NCBI RefSeq assembly: GCF_031326345.1
Contig: NZ_CP133671.1
Location: 2,728,001-2,792,000 of the forward strand
Reading direction: 5' to 3'
Length of the DNA: 64,000 bases
DNA from: Aureispira sp. CCB-E
GTDB taxonomy: Bacteria; Bacteroidota; Bacteroidia; Chitinophagales; Saprospiraceae
The notes beneath the pieces are model-generated. The model saw nothing but the letters and a program-made list of their open reading frames with translations, had not been told where the DNA came from and made no database searches. Below, piece by piece: positions 17,216-26,193 of the stretch. Position 1 is the first letter of the stretch, and each line of letters opens with the position of its first letter. A program made the position numbers and the translations under genes.

Positions 17216-18847
17216 TTAAGCCTCGTCTAAAAAAGGGTAGCGGTAATCTGTTGGTGGTACAAAGGTTTCTTTGATCGTACGAGGAGAGACCCAACGCAAC
17301 AGATTTAAAACAGAACCTGCTTTATCATTGGTACCAGATGCACGACCACCACCAAATGGTTGTTGACCAACAACCGCACCTGTTGGCTTGTCGTTGATGT
17401 AGAAATTACCAGCTGTATGACGCAAGCGATGAGCTGCTTTTTCAATAACTTGGCGATCTACGGCAAATAACGCTCCTGTCAAGGCATAAGGAGAAGAAGC
17501 GTCTAAAATATCCATTGTTTCTTCAAATTTATCATCTTCGTAGACATAAATTGTCAAAACAGGTCCAAATAATTCTTCACACATAGTTGTGTACTTAGGA
17601 TCTTCTACTTTTAAAACCGTTGGATCAATGAAGTAACCTTCAGATTTGTCATAAGTACCACCAGCAACTACTTCTACATTATCATCTGCGTTTGCACGAT
17701 CAATATAGGCCGCTAATTTATCAAATGAGGTTTCGCTAATAACAGCATTTACAAAGTTAGAAAAGTCTTCTACTGTTCCTACCTTCATGGAAGCCAAATC
17801 TTTTACCAAACTCTCTTTTATACTTGGCCACAAGCTTTGTGGAATATAAGCACGAGATGCAGCTGAGCATTTTTGCCCTTGGTACTCAAACGCTCCACGA
17901 GATAGTGCTGTTGCTACTTCGTTGGCATTTGCTGTTGGATGAGCAATGACATAATCCTTTCCACCTGTTTCTCCAACAATACGTGGATAAGACTTGTATT
18001 TAGAGATATTATTACCAATTGTTCTCCATAAATTTTGGAAAACACCTGTTGAACCTGTAAAATGAAGACCAGCAAATTCTCTATGATTGAAAATAACGTC
18101 TCCTGTTGCAGGACCATCTGCCAAAACTAAGTTGATGACACCATCAGGAAGTCCCGCATCTTTGAACAAGTCCATAATAACTTTTGCTGAATAGATTTGA
18201 GTCTCAGCAGGTTTCCAAACGACAACATTTCCCATCATAGCAGGAGCTGCACATAAGTTAGCACAAATAGAAGTGAAGTTAAATGGAGTAATTGCAAAAA
18301 CAAAACCTTCTAAAGGACGGTGTTCTAAGCGATTCCACATACCTGGGTTCGAATCTGGTTGTTCACTGTACAACTCTGTCATGTATTGTACATTGTAACG
18401 GAAAAAGTCAATCAACTCACAGGCAGCATCAATTTCTGCTTGGAAAGCATTTTTAGATTGTGCTAGCATAGTAGCAGCATTTATCTTAGCACGGTATGGA
18501 CCAGCTAATAATTCAGCAGCTTTTAAGAAAATAGCAGCACGATGCTCCCAAGAGGTATTTTCCCAAGCTTCTTTTGCTGCCAATGCAGCATCAATAGCGT
18601 CTTTTACATGAGAGGCGTTACCTTTGCTATAATGTCCTAAAACATGTTTTCTTTCATGAGGAGGATGCATCGATACTTTATTATCAGTATGCACTTCCTT
18701 TCCATTTATAATCATAGGCACATCAATTTGAGTTGCCTTATAGACAGCCAATTGTGCTTTTAATTCTGCTCTTTCTTTGCTACCAGGAGCATAGCTTTTT
18801 ACGGGTTCGTTAATCGGTGTAGGCACCTTAAAGAATGCATTAGCCAT
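17216..18847 (-). CDS. pruA: L-glutamate gamma-semialdehyde dehydrogenase (P5C dehydrogenase)
   Basis: It oxidises glutamate semialdehyde (from proline via P5C) to glutamate with NAD+. The aldehyde dehydrogenase catalytic residues are present: Glu293 in VGETGGKDY and the nucleophile Cys327 in GQKCSAASRAY. FTGSTGVF and TPFNFTSI mark the NAD site. The 543 residues match the single-domain P5CDH of Bacteroidota and mitochondria; the PutA fusion is absent and no proline dehydrogenase is nearby. A near-ideal promoter lies 57-85 bp upstream. Confidence 0.93.
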   Translation of the reverse strand: MANAFFKVPTPINEPVKSYAPGSKERAELKAQLAVYKATQIDVPMIINGKEVHTDNKVSMHPPHERKHVLGHYSKGNASHVKDAIDAALAAKEAWENTSWEHRAAIFLKAAELLAGPYRAKINAATMLAQSKNAFQAEIDAACELIDFFRYNVQYMTELYSEQPDSNPGMWNRLEHRPLEGFVFAITPFNFTSICANLCAAPAMMGNVVVWKPAETQIYSAKVIMDLFKDAGLPDGVINLVLADGPATGDVIFNHREFAGLHFTGSTGVFQNLWRTIGNNISKYKSYPRIVGETGGKDYVIAHPTANANEVATALSRGAFEYQGQKCSAASRAYIPQSLWPSIKESLVKDLASMKVGTVEDFSNFVNAVISETSFDKLAAYIDRANADDNVEVVAGGTYDKSEGYFIDPTVLKVEDPKYTTMCEELFGPVLTIYVYEDDKFEETMDILDASSPYALTGALFAVDRQVIEKAAHRLRHTAGNFYINDKPTGAVVGQQPFGGGRASGTNDKAGSVLNLLRWVSPRTIKETFVPPTDYRYPFLDEA

Positions 18848-18903
18848 AGTGTGTTATTGTTTTTTTTTATTCTAAAATAATACATAACAAATTCTAAGAA
18901 GCT

Positions 18904-18932
18904 CAAAGGTAAGAAATGGAGTGCGAATTCAA
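18904..18932 (-). promoter_or_regulatory. Bacteroidota-type promoter for pruA
   Basis: On the minus strand TTTTTG is followed after 18 nt by TACCTTTG, a perfect -7 box. The element is correctly placed upstream of the pruA start, with a predicted leader of about 50 nt. Confidence 0.6.
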
Positions 18933-19150
18933 AAATTATAACTTAGTTTGAATCTGTTGTAGTTTGTGAGGGGAGAAGATTTTGTCGTATGTTATAGACA
19001 AAAATATTTATATCGGTGGTTTGATTTTGTAGCAAACAGTATAAAAGTTTTGAGTATAGAATTGCCATATAAATTTTGTATTATTGTAGTTGTATAAAAC
19101 AATATTTCTAAAAAGGCTCTGTTTGGTTCTTTTTTGAGCAAATGATTACT

Positions 19151-19360
19151 AACAATAGTTCGTTGAAACCACGCAGTAGCAGCGAAGCTAAACTTTATTA
19201 GTTTGATAATCAACAGGTTGTAGATTTGTTGCATTTTGTGTTAAAATTTTGATTATCAAATTGATATAAATGTGCTTTTTTGTCTTTTTAGTAAAAAAGT
19301 AAAAAACTAAGCTTGCGCCCTCATGAGCGTAGCGAACTAATCAACGAACTACTATACTAA
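19151..19360. repeat. Full-length copy of the modular interspersed repeat
   Basis: The element begins AACAATAGTTCGTTGAAACC and ends CAACGAACTACTATACTAA, so its ends are inverted copies. Inside it are a GCAGTAGCAGCGAAGC module, a hairpin with a 12-bp perfect stem (TTTGATAATCAA at 19202, TTGATTATCAAA at 19249), GTGCTTTTTTGTCTTTTTAG, and CTAAGCTTGCG followed by CTCATGAGCGTAGCGAACTA. The same modules recur at 31160-31300, 41150-41262 and 45607-45767. A minus-strand open frame across it is not a gene. Confidence 0.75.
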
Positions 19361-19377
19361 ATAAAACCATATATTTT

Positions 19378-20844
19378 ATGCGCAACTTTACAAAAATAAT
19401 TACAATTCTTTTATTGAGCAGCTTCTATTGTTTGGGCGTAAAGGCGCAAATAGCAGATTTTAAAGCTGATCTTACCTACACTTGTGTAGGAACTGTACAA
19501 TTTGAAGATTTATCAACGAATGCACCTACAAGTTGGTTGTGGCAATTTGGAGATGGCGGTTTGTCTACGCAGCAAAACCCAACCTATACTTATGCCAATA
19601 GTGGCGTTTATACTGTTACCTTACAGACAACCAATAGTCAGGGGGCTGATACAATTGTCAAAACAGGATATATAAGGGTAGAAAAAGCAAAGGTCACCTC
19701 TGTTACCAATGCCGAAACTTGTGTTAATACATCGACTACTCTTTCTGCAACGAATGGTACGGGAGTATTAAGATGGTATGATGGTGCCAATACATTGGTG
19801 CATACAGGCAATACATTTACAACACCTACTTTGACGACAAATACTACGTATTTTGTAGAAGATGTAACAACTACCGATGTGACCGAATATGCGGGACCAA
19901 TAGATGGGAGTTCTGTGGGAAATGGAGGTTATCATGGAGGAAATTTTACTGGAGGGGTCAACTTTACAGCTTATCAAGCGTTTGACATTGTTTCTGTATG
20001 GGTCGATGCCGATGGGGCAGGACCTAGAACTATTTATTTATACAATGGACATGTTCTTAATGGTAATAATGTTAATAATACAGTTATTAGTCAAGTGACG
20101 GTTTATATTCCCGATGGTCAATCTAGAGTCCAAGTCAATTTACAAGTTCCAGGAGCTGGAGATTATTCATTGGCAGGAAATGATATGGATTTGTTTAGAA
20201 ACAACAATGGCTCTGCGGTTTACCCTTATAGCTTGGCAGGAGTAGTAGATATGGTTAGTGCAACGACTACAAGCGTTGGGTTCTATTATTATTTTTATAA
20301 TTGGGAATTGAATTTATCAACAGAATGTGTTAGTGCAAGAGAAACAGTAGAGGCAAAAGTAGTTGATGCGAATTTTACAAGTGTTATCAATGGAGGAACA
20401 GCTAGCTTTTCAGATGCATCTATTGGAGCGACTAGTTGGCTGTGGGATTTTGGAGATGGGACAACATCTACACAGCAAAATCCTACTCATACGTATACAA
20501 CCAATAATGGTCCGCACATGATTCGCCTAACAGTCAATGGCATTTGCTCCTTTTCTGATTCTGTAACGGTTTCTGTTGGAATAGAGCGATTGGGGAACGA
20601 TATGACGTTAAGTATTGCTCCTAATCCTGCAAAGGGGTATACCAATTTATCCTTTAGTCAACAACTACCTGAAGACCTAACGATGGAATTTATTGGCATG
20701 GACGGAAGACTTATTAAAAAAGAAATTCTTTTGGAAGGAACCACAGATTATACCTTGGATGTAAGCAATCTGAGTTCTGCTTTATACTTGATGCGTTTAT
20801 CAACAAAGGAAATGACCGAAATTCGGAAGATTATAATTAAATAA
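19378..20844 (+). CDS. Secreted PKD-domain protein with type IX sorting domain
   Basis: A 488-residue cargo of the type IX secretion system. Residues 1-23 are a signal peptide ending KAQ. Next come a PKD domain at about 25-105 (WLWQFGDGGLSTQQNPTYTY), an Ig-like segment with LRWYDGANTLVHTGNTF, a beta-sandwich with SVWVDADGAGPRTIYL and GNDMDLFRNN, a second PKD domain at about 330-400 (WLWDFGDGTTSTQQNPTHTY), and the type A sorting domain from about 411 (IAPNPAKGYTNLSF to RKIIIK). Apart from the signal peptide, the whole protein matches the last 470 or so residues of the neighbouring protease. It carries no catalytic domain, so adhesion or matrix binding is a reasonable inference. Confidence 0.85.
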   Translation: MRNFTKIITILLLSSFYCLGVKAQIADFKADLTYTCVGTVQFEDLSTNAPTSWLWQFGDGGLSTQQNPTYTYANSGVYTVTLQTTNSQGADTIVKTGYIRVEKAKVTSVTNAETCVNTSTTLSATNGTGVLRWYDGANTLVHTGNTFTTPTLTTNTTYFVEDVTTTDVTEYAGPIDGSSVGNGGYHGGNFTGGVNFTAYQAFDIVSVWVDADGAGPRTIYLYNGHVLNGNNVNNTVISQVTVYIPDGQSRVQVNLQVPGAGDYSLAGNDMDLFRNNNGSAVYPYSLAGVVDMVSATTTSVGFYYYFYNWELNLSTECVSARETVEAKVVDANFTSVINGGTASFSDASIGATSWLWDFGDGTTSTQQNPTHTYTTNNGPHMIRLTVNGICSFSDSVTVSVGIERLGNDMTLSIAPNPAKGYTNLSFSQQLPEDLTMEFIGMDGRLIKKEILLEGTTDYTLDVSNLSSALYLMRLSTKEMTEIRKIIIK

Positions 20845-20928
20845 TCCAAATATTTTAGTACCATAGTTCAAGGAACTATTGTTAGTAGATATTACTACTT
20901 GATACAACGGTCAACAATGACTTTATAG

Positions 20929-20957
20929 AGCCTTCTTACTCAAGAAGGCTTTTTTTA
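20929..20957 (+). terminator. Rho-independent terminator of the PKD protein gene
   Basis: A 9-bp stem (AGCCTTCTT with AAGAAGGCT) with an ACTC loop is followed by TTTTTT, 85 bp after the stop codon. Confidence 0.85.
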
Positions 20958-21015
20958 TGGGGAATTAAAACATAGAACCGTTAATTTTACAAAAATCTGA
21001 ATGGTTTTCCTACTA

Positions 21016-21023
21016 TAATTTTG
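21016..21023 (+). promoter_or_regulatory. Putative -7 box for the secreted subtilase
   Basis: TAATTTTG matches TAnnTTTG. The -33 element is not clear. Because the box overlaps the upstream ATG at 21021, it supports the later start at 21111. Confidence 0.35.
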
Positions 21024-21110
21024 TATTATTATGAATGTTTAAAATTTTATTTTCAACAAGAAGCTATAGATTGTAGAAAAATCTATACTTTATACTCAAA
21101 AAAACTGTAT

Positions 21111-24100
21111 ATGAACCGTATTTCTATCTTAACAATGGCATTGATAGGAATATTGATGGGGAACCTACACGCACAGGATTACACCATTAATTTTCTCAAA
21201 GGTGCCAAACACTTTGAGTCCAATATATCGGACTTCAAGTCTATTCGCCAACTGAATCAGAACGAAATTTTTTCAAACCGCTTTTATCGTTTTGTTCAAT
21301 TTAATGCAATTCCTACACCTTCTTTACAAAAGCAATTGGCTGCTGCCGATATAAGATTATTGGAGTACATACCCAATAAGGTATATGTAGCCTCTATTCC
21401 CATCGGAATAGATATAAATCAGTTGCAAAAACTGAATATTAGAAGTATCGTACCAATCGAAAAAACGTATAAAATAGGACAGCGCTTAGAGGATGAAGAT
21501 TATCCTGATTGGGCAATGGAAGGAAATTATATTACGGTCACAATACAATACTATCAAGACATTAAGCCTTCTACGGCTAAAGAGGAGATGAAAAAACTAG
21601 GCTTGAGTATCAATCAATCAATGGATCATGCCCAAATGGTTGTTGCTCAATTATTGCCTACTCAGATCAGCAAAGTAGTGGATGCTTCTTTTATTCGTTA
21701 TGTGGATATTATGTCAGAACCAGGAAAACCAGAGTCTGATGATGGTCGCCATTTGCATCGTGCGAATGCAATTGATGGCGATTTTTCAGGAGCTAGAAAC
21801 TACGATGGGACAGGAGTGACCTTTGCTGTTAATGATGATGGTTTTGTAGGACCTCATATTGATTTTAAAGGACGTACCAATCAACAGGATGTAGCTGGCG
21901 ATTTTGCAGGAGACCATGGGGATATGGTAGCAGGAATTGCTGGTGGTGCTGGAAATTTAGATCCTCTTATGCGTGGGATGGCAACGGGGGCTTATATGCA
22001 TATTCGTCAATATGTAGCTTCGATGGCAGGAACACTTCCTTTGCATCAAGATAGTGCCGTGTTGATTTTTTCCTCTTCTTATAGTAATGGTTGTAATGGA
22101 GGGTACACCAACACAACTGTTTTGGTAGATCAAGAAATTTATAACAACCCCACCTTAATGCAAACGTTTTCGGCAGGAAATAGCAACAATCAAGATTGTG
22201 GTTATGGTGCAGGAACGCAGTGGGGAAACATTACTGGTGGGCATAAAATCGGTAAGAATGTTATTGCGACAGCAAATTTAAATGCTTCAGACGGGATTGC
22301 AAACAGTAGTAGCCGTGGTCCTGCATCAGATGGGCGCATCAAACCAGATATTTCTGCACATGGTGTTTCACATATGTCTACCGACCCTAATAATGCCTAT
22401 GCACCAGGAGGTGGAACGTCTGCTGCTGCTCCAGGAATTTGTGGTGTAATGGCACAGATGCATCATGCTTATCGTGATTTGAATGGAGGAAACATTGCAC
22501 CATCGGCTTTGCTAAAAGCTGCCTTACTAAATACAGCGAATGATTTGGGCAACGATGGACCTGATTTTATTTTTGGTTGGGGAAAAGTGAATGGTCTCAA
22601 GGCTGTTCAACTGCTAGAAGACAATCGTTATTTTAATGCAACATTAACCCAAGGGGGGACGAATAGTCATTCGATTGCAATACCAGCAGGAGTACAACGT
22701 GCAAAAATTATGATTTACTGGGCAGACAGAGAAGCATCTACCGCTGCGGCAACGGCATTGGTGAATGATTTGGATGCGACTGTTACCGATCCTAGTGCAA
22801 CGGTACATTTGCCTTGGTTGTTAGATCATACGCCTAACGCAACAACGTTGGGTTTACCAGCAACCAAAGGTGCAGACCATTTGAACAATGTAGAACAAAT
22901 AGCAATTGATAACCCGGCAGCAGGTACCTATACATTGGATGTAGCAGGAACAACCATACCTATGGGAACACAGGAGTATTATGTTGTGTACGAATTTTTG
23001 ATGGACGACATTACGGTAATTCATCCAATGGGAGGAGAAGGATTAATCCCTGGCGCTAACGATAGAATTCACTGGGATGCTTATGGGACATCAGGTACGT
23101 TTTTGATAGAATATACAACTGATAATGGAGCAACTTGGACAACTATTGCTGCTGCTGCACCTGGTACTAGCCGATTTCTAAATTGGACAATTCCTGCAAC
23201 GATAACAGGAGAAGCAAGAGTACGCATATCAAGATCTGGCGTAACAGATGAAAGTGATGCGAACTTTACGATTATAGAGCGACCTCAAAACATACGTGTC
23301 AACCGAGTGTGTCCAAATGTAAATGAAATTCAATTGGCTTGGGATGCGGTGCCAGGAGCAACGGGATACGATGTATTTTTATTAGGACAAAAATTCATGG
23401 ATTCAATAGGAACCACCACAGCATTGACCTATAATGTGGCTGTAACTGACATCAACGATCCTCAATGGTTCTCTGTTCGAGCTGTTGGGTCCAATGGAAT
23501 AAGAGGCTTACGCCAAATTGCTGTTAATTATGCAGGTGCTTCTGGTGGCACTCCTGTTTGTTTCTTGTCTTGTTCTGGTGATAATGATGCTGGAGTAGCG
23601 AGTTTGGACGCCCCTAGTTCTATTTTGGAAACTTGTGGAGGGGTTTCAACGGCAACGGTTTCTATGACAGTAGAAAATATTGGCTTGTTTACAGAATCTA
23701 ACTTTCCTGTTTATTATCAATTTGGAAACGATCCTATGGTAACAGAAACCTATACGGCTAATCTAGCAGCAGGAGGTTCGGCAAGTTTCTCCTTTACAAC
23801 ACCAATTAATATTCCAACAGCAGGAGTCTATGAGTTAAAAGTCTGGACAGGATTGAGTGCTGATAGTACGCATTGTAACGATACAATTACACAAATGATA
23901 ACGGTGTTGGATCCTTTGGGCAGCTTCCCTTATGCAGAAGATTTTGATGGTGGAACGTTTCCTCCTCCTTCTTCTTATATTATAAATGGGGATAATGATA
24001 GAACATGGGAATTGGTCACGACGACAGGAGCAGCAGGAGGAAATACAGCTGCTATGTTTGTGAATAACTTTTCTTATAATGCTCCAGGACAGGAAGATAT

Positions 24101-25859
24101 TTTCAGTTTTGTAACTTTAGACATGACCCAAGCTCCTGCGACAGCTAGTGCTATGCTTACCTTTGACGTGGCTTACCGTCGTTTTAGCGCAAATTTGTCC
24201 GATGATTTACGCATTGATTTGTCAACAGATTGTGGGCAAACTTTTTCTCAAGTATACTTTAAGGGAGGAGCAGCTTTAGCAACAGGACCTGATGCAGGAC
24301 AAACATGGCAGCCTAATGCAGCAAGTGACTGGAGAAATGATACGGTGGATTTGTCGGCTTATTTAGGTAGTAATGTAGTATTGAGGTTTGTTAATATTAA
24401 TGGGTATGGTAATAATTTGTATGTTGATAATATCAATGTAGATGTACTAGGCGCATTGCCACCTGTAGCCGATTTTTCTTCTAATTTGTTGTACACTTGT
24501 GATGGAACAATTGAATTTAAAGATGAATCAGGAAATCAACCTTCGCAGTGGTTGTGGACGTTTGGAGATGGCGGTGTTTCTACGCAAGCAAACCCAACGT
24601 ATACTTATGCATCAAGTGGAACATACAATGTGTCTTTACAAGTAACCAATAGTTTGGGAGTGGATACCGAAGTTAAAAATGCTTATATCGTGGTAGAATA
24701 TCCTGAAGTAACCTCTACTAATAATGGTGCTGGATGTCCTAATACGTCTATAGCTTTATCTGCAACGAATAATAATGGGACCTTGCATTGGTACGATGGA
24801 GCCAATAGTTTGGTACACGTAGGAGATACTTTCAACACTCCTACATTGGTAGCAACAACGAATTATCAAGTACAAAATATTATTCTTACACCTACTTTGA
24901 ATGTAGGTCCTGCTAATGGAACTGCTGTAGGTGGTGGTGGATATCACGGTAGTGGTTTCTATGGGGTTATCAACTTTACAGCTTACAATAGTTTTGAATT
25001 GATTTCAGTATGGGTAGATGCTGATGGAGCAGGACCAAGAACCTTCACATTGTGGGATGGTTCTATTGCCAACGGCGGTGCAGCACCCACGAATACTGTT
25101 TTGGCGCAAACAACAGTTAATTTAGTAAATGGAGGGCAACGTATTTTATTAAATTTCCAAGTGCCAGGACCAGGGGATTATAGTATAGGAGGAAATAATA
25201 TGGATTTGTATAGAAATAATACAGGAACAGCTTACCCATATACACTCCCTAATGTATTGACCATGACAAGTTCTGCTGCAAATAATCCAACAGATTTTTA
25301 TTACTATCTATACGATTGGGAAGTACGTTTGGATTCTTGTGCAGGTGCTTTGTCAACCGTAACGGCAGAAATTGTAGAGGCTCAATTTACAGCAGTTACT
25401 AGCGGTGGAACAGCTGCGTTTACAGATGCATCAACAGGGGCAACTAGTTGGTTGTGGAATTTTGGAGATGGAAATACTTCTACACAGCAAAATCCAACCC
25501 ATACATATACTAGTAATGGTCCTCATTATGTTACTCTAACAATTAATAATGGTGCTTGTTCCTTTGCAGATTCCGTTTCAGTTTCTGTTGGTATAGAAGA
25601 AATTAGTAATAATATGAACCTCGTCATTTTGCCCAATCCTGCTACTTCAGAAACAACACTTCGCTTTAGCGAAGTATTGCCAACAGAATTAATGGTAGAG
25701 GTGATTGCAGTTAATGGAAAGGTTTTATTGGAGACTCAAATTCCAGCAGGAGCGACTAATAAAACACTAGATGTAAGCCATTTGCCACCAGCAATGTATT
25801 TGATTCGATTGAGTACAGATGCTGTTGTTGACGTTCGAAAATTGATTATTAGCAAATAA
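21111..25859 (+). CDS. Secreted S8 (subtilisin-like) protease with PKD domains and type IX sorting domain
   Basis: A 1582-residue extracellular serine protease. I start it at 21111, which gives a clean signal peptide (MNRISILTMALIGILMGNLHAQ). The region at about 25-205 resembles a propeptide. In the catalytic domain Asp242 (VNDDGF), His269 (GDHGDMVAGIAGG), the oxyanion Asn357 (SAGNSN) and Ser437 (GGGTSAAAPG) are all present. Beta-sandwich modules follow, including an FN3-like segment (ATGYDVFLLGQK), a CARDB-like segment and a MAM/jelly-roll-like segment. From base 24465 a PKD-Ig-sandwich-PKD block and a type IX sorting domain repeat the neighbouring 488-residue protein. It has its own terminator and probably digests external protein or prey. 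Confidence 0.9.
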   Translation: MNRISILTMALIGILMGNLHAQDYTINFLKGAKHFESNISDFKSIRQLNQNEIFSNRFYRFVQFNAIPTPSLQKQLAAADIRLLEYIPNKVYVASIPIGIDINQLQKLNIRSIVPIEKTYKIGQRLEDEDYPDWAMEGNYITVTIQYYQDIKPSTAKEEMKKLGLSINQSMDHAQMVVAQLLPTQISKVVDASFIRYVDIMSEPGKPESDDGRHLHRANAIDGDFSGARNYDGTGVTFAVNDDGFVGPHIDFKGRTNQQDVAGDFAGDHGDMVAGIAGGAGNLDPLMRGMATGAYMHIRQYVASMAGTLPLHQDSAVLIFSSSYSNGCNGGYTNTTVLVDQEIYNNPTLMQTFSAGNSNNQDCGYGAGTQWGNITGGHKIGKNVIATANLNASDGIANSSSRGPASDGRIKPDISAHGVSHMSTDPNNAYAPGGGTSAAAPGICGVMAQMHHAYRDLNGGNIAPSALLKAALLNTANDLGNDGPDFIFGWGKVNGLKAVQLLEDNRYFNATLTQGGTNSHSIAIPAGVQRAKIMIYWADREASTAAATALVNDLDATVTDPSATVHLPWLLDHTPNATTLGLPATKGADHLNNVEQIAIDNPAAGTYTLDVAGTTIPMGTQEYYVVYEFLMDDITVIHPMGGEGLIPGANDRIHWDAYGTSGTFLIEYTTDNGATWTTIAAAAPGTSRFLNWTIPATITGEARVRISRSGVTDESDANFTIIERPQNIRVNRVCPNVNEIQLAWDAVPGATGYDVFLLGQKFMDSIGTTTALTYNVAVTDINDPQWFSVRAVGSNGIRGLRQIAVNYAGASGGTPVCFLSCSGDNDAGVASLDAPSSILETCGGVSTATVSMTVENIGLFTESNFPVYYQFGNDPMVTETYTANLAAGGSASFSFTTPINIPTAGVYELKVWTGLSADSTHCNDTITQMITVLDPLGSFPYAEDFDGGTFPPPSSYIINGDNDRTWELVTTTGAAGGNTAAMFVNNFSYNAPGQEDIFSFVTLDMTQAPATASAMLTFDVAYRRFSANLSDDLRIDLSTDCGQTFSQVYFKGGAALATGPDAGQTWQPNAASDWRNDTVDLSAYLGSNVVLRFVNINGYGNNLYVDNINVDVLGALPPVADFSSNLLYTCDGTIEFKDESGNQPSQWLWTFGDGGVSTQANPTYTYASSGTYNVSLQVTNSLGVDTEVKNAYIVVEYPEVTSTNNGAGCPNTSIALSATNNNGTLHWYDGANSLVHVGDTFNTPTLVATTNYQVQNIILTPTLNVGPANGTAVGGGGYHGSGFYGVINFTAYNSFELISVWVDADGAGPRTFTLWDGSIANGGAAPTNTVLAQTTVNLVNGGQRILLNFQVPGPGDYSIGGNNMDLYRNNTGTAYPYTLPNVLTMTSSAANNPTDFYYYLYDWEVRLDSCAGALSTVTAEIVEAQFTAVTSGGTAAFTDASTGATSWLWNFGDGNTSTQQNPTHTYTSNGPHYVTLTINNGACSFADSVSVSVGIEEISNNMNLVILPNPATSETTLRFSEVLPTELMVEVIAVNGKVLLETQIPAGATNKTLDVSHLPPAMYLIRLSTDAVVDVRKLIISK

Positions 25860-26193
25860 AGATCTTATAAAAATGGATAGAATGACTGCTTTGAAGTACT
25901 TTCAGGGCAGTCATTTTTTTGTATAATAATTCAAGTTTTAACAATAAAAACTAGCATCTTCGTTAATTATCCATTATTTTATGACTTTTACCAGAGTTCC
26001 CCACGCAAACTTCGTGTATTAGCTTCTGATACCTTATTGACAAACTATGATAAGTTGTGTCTATATGTAAATCGAATTTATTGATGATTGCATTCAGACT
26101 AAACTACTTGCAAGGTGTCTGCTTAAGTTGTCTATGTTCTGATAGGCTTACCATGGAGTAAAATATAAACATAATTTCAACTCAATTTACGTT
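25860..26193. other. Intergenic region with the protease terminator
   Basis: The left end holds the protease terminator (25882-25920). The remaining 270 bp precede the first FG-GAP gene and show no recognisable promoter or gene. Confidence 0.35.
25882..25920 (+). terminator. Rho-independent terminator of the secreted protease gene
   Basis: An 8-bp stem (ATGACTGC with GCAGTCAT) encloses a 17-nt loop and is followed by seven T. Confidence 0.7.

Noticed and set aside
18340-18365. GGTTCGAATC-like string resembling a tRNA T-loop
   Set aside because: It lies inside the pruA coding sequence, and no acceptor or anticodon stem can be drawn around it.
18992-19234. 80-residue minus-strand open frame
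   Set aside because: It is composed of the interspersed repeat and AT-rich flank, with no family pattern or start signal.
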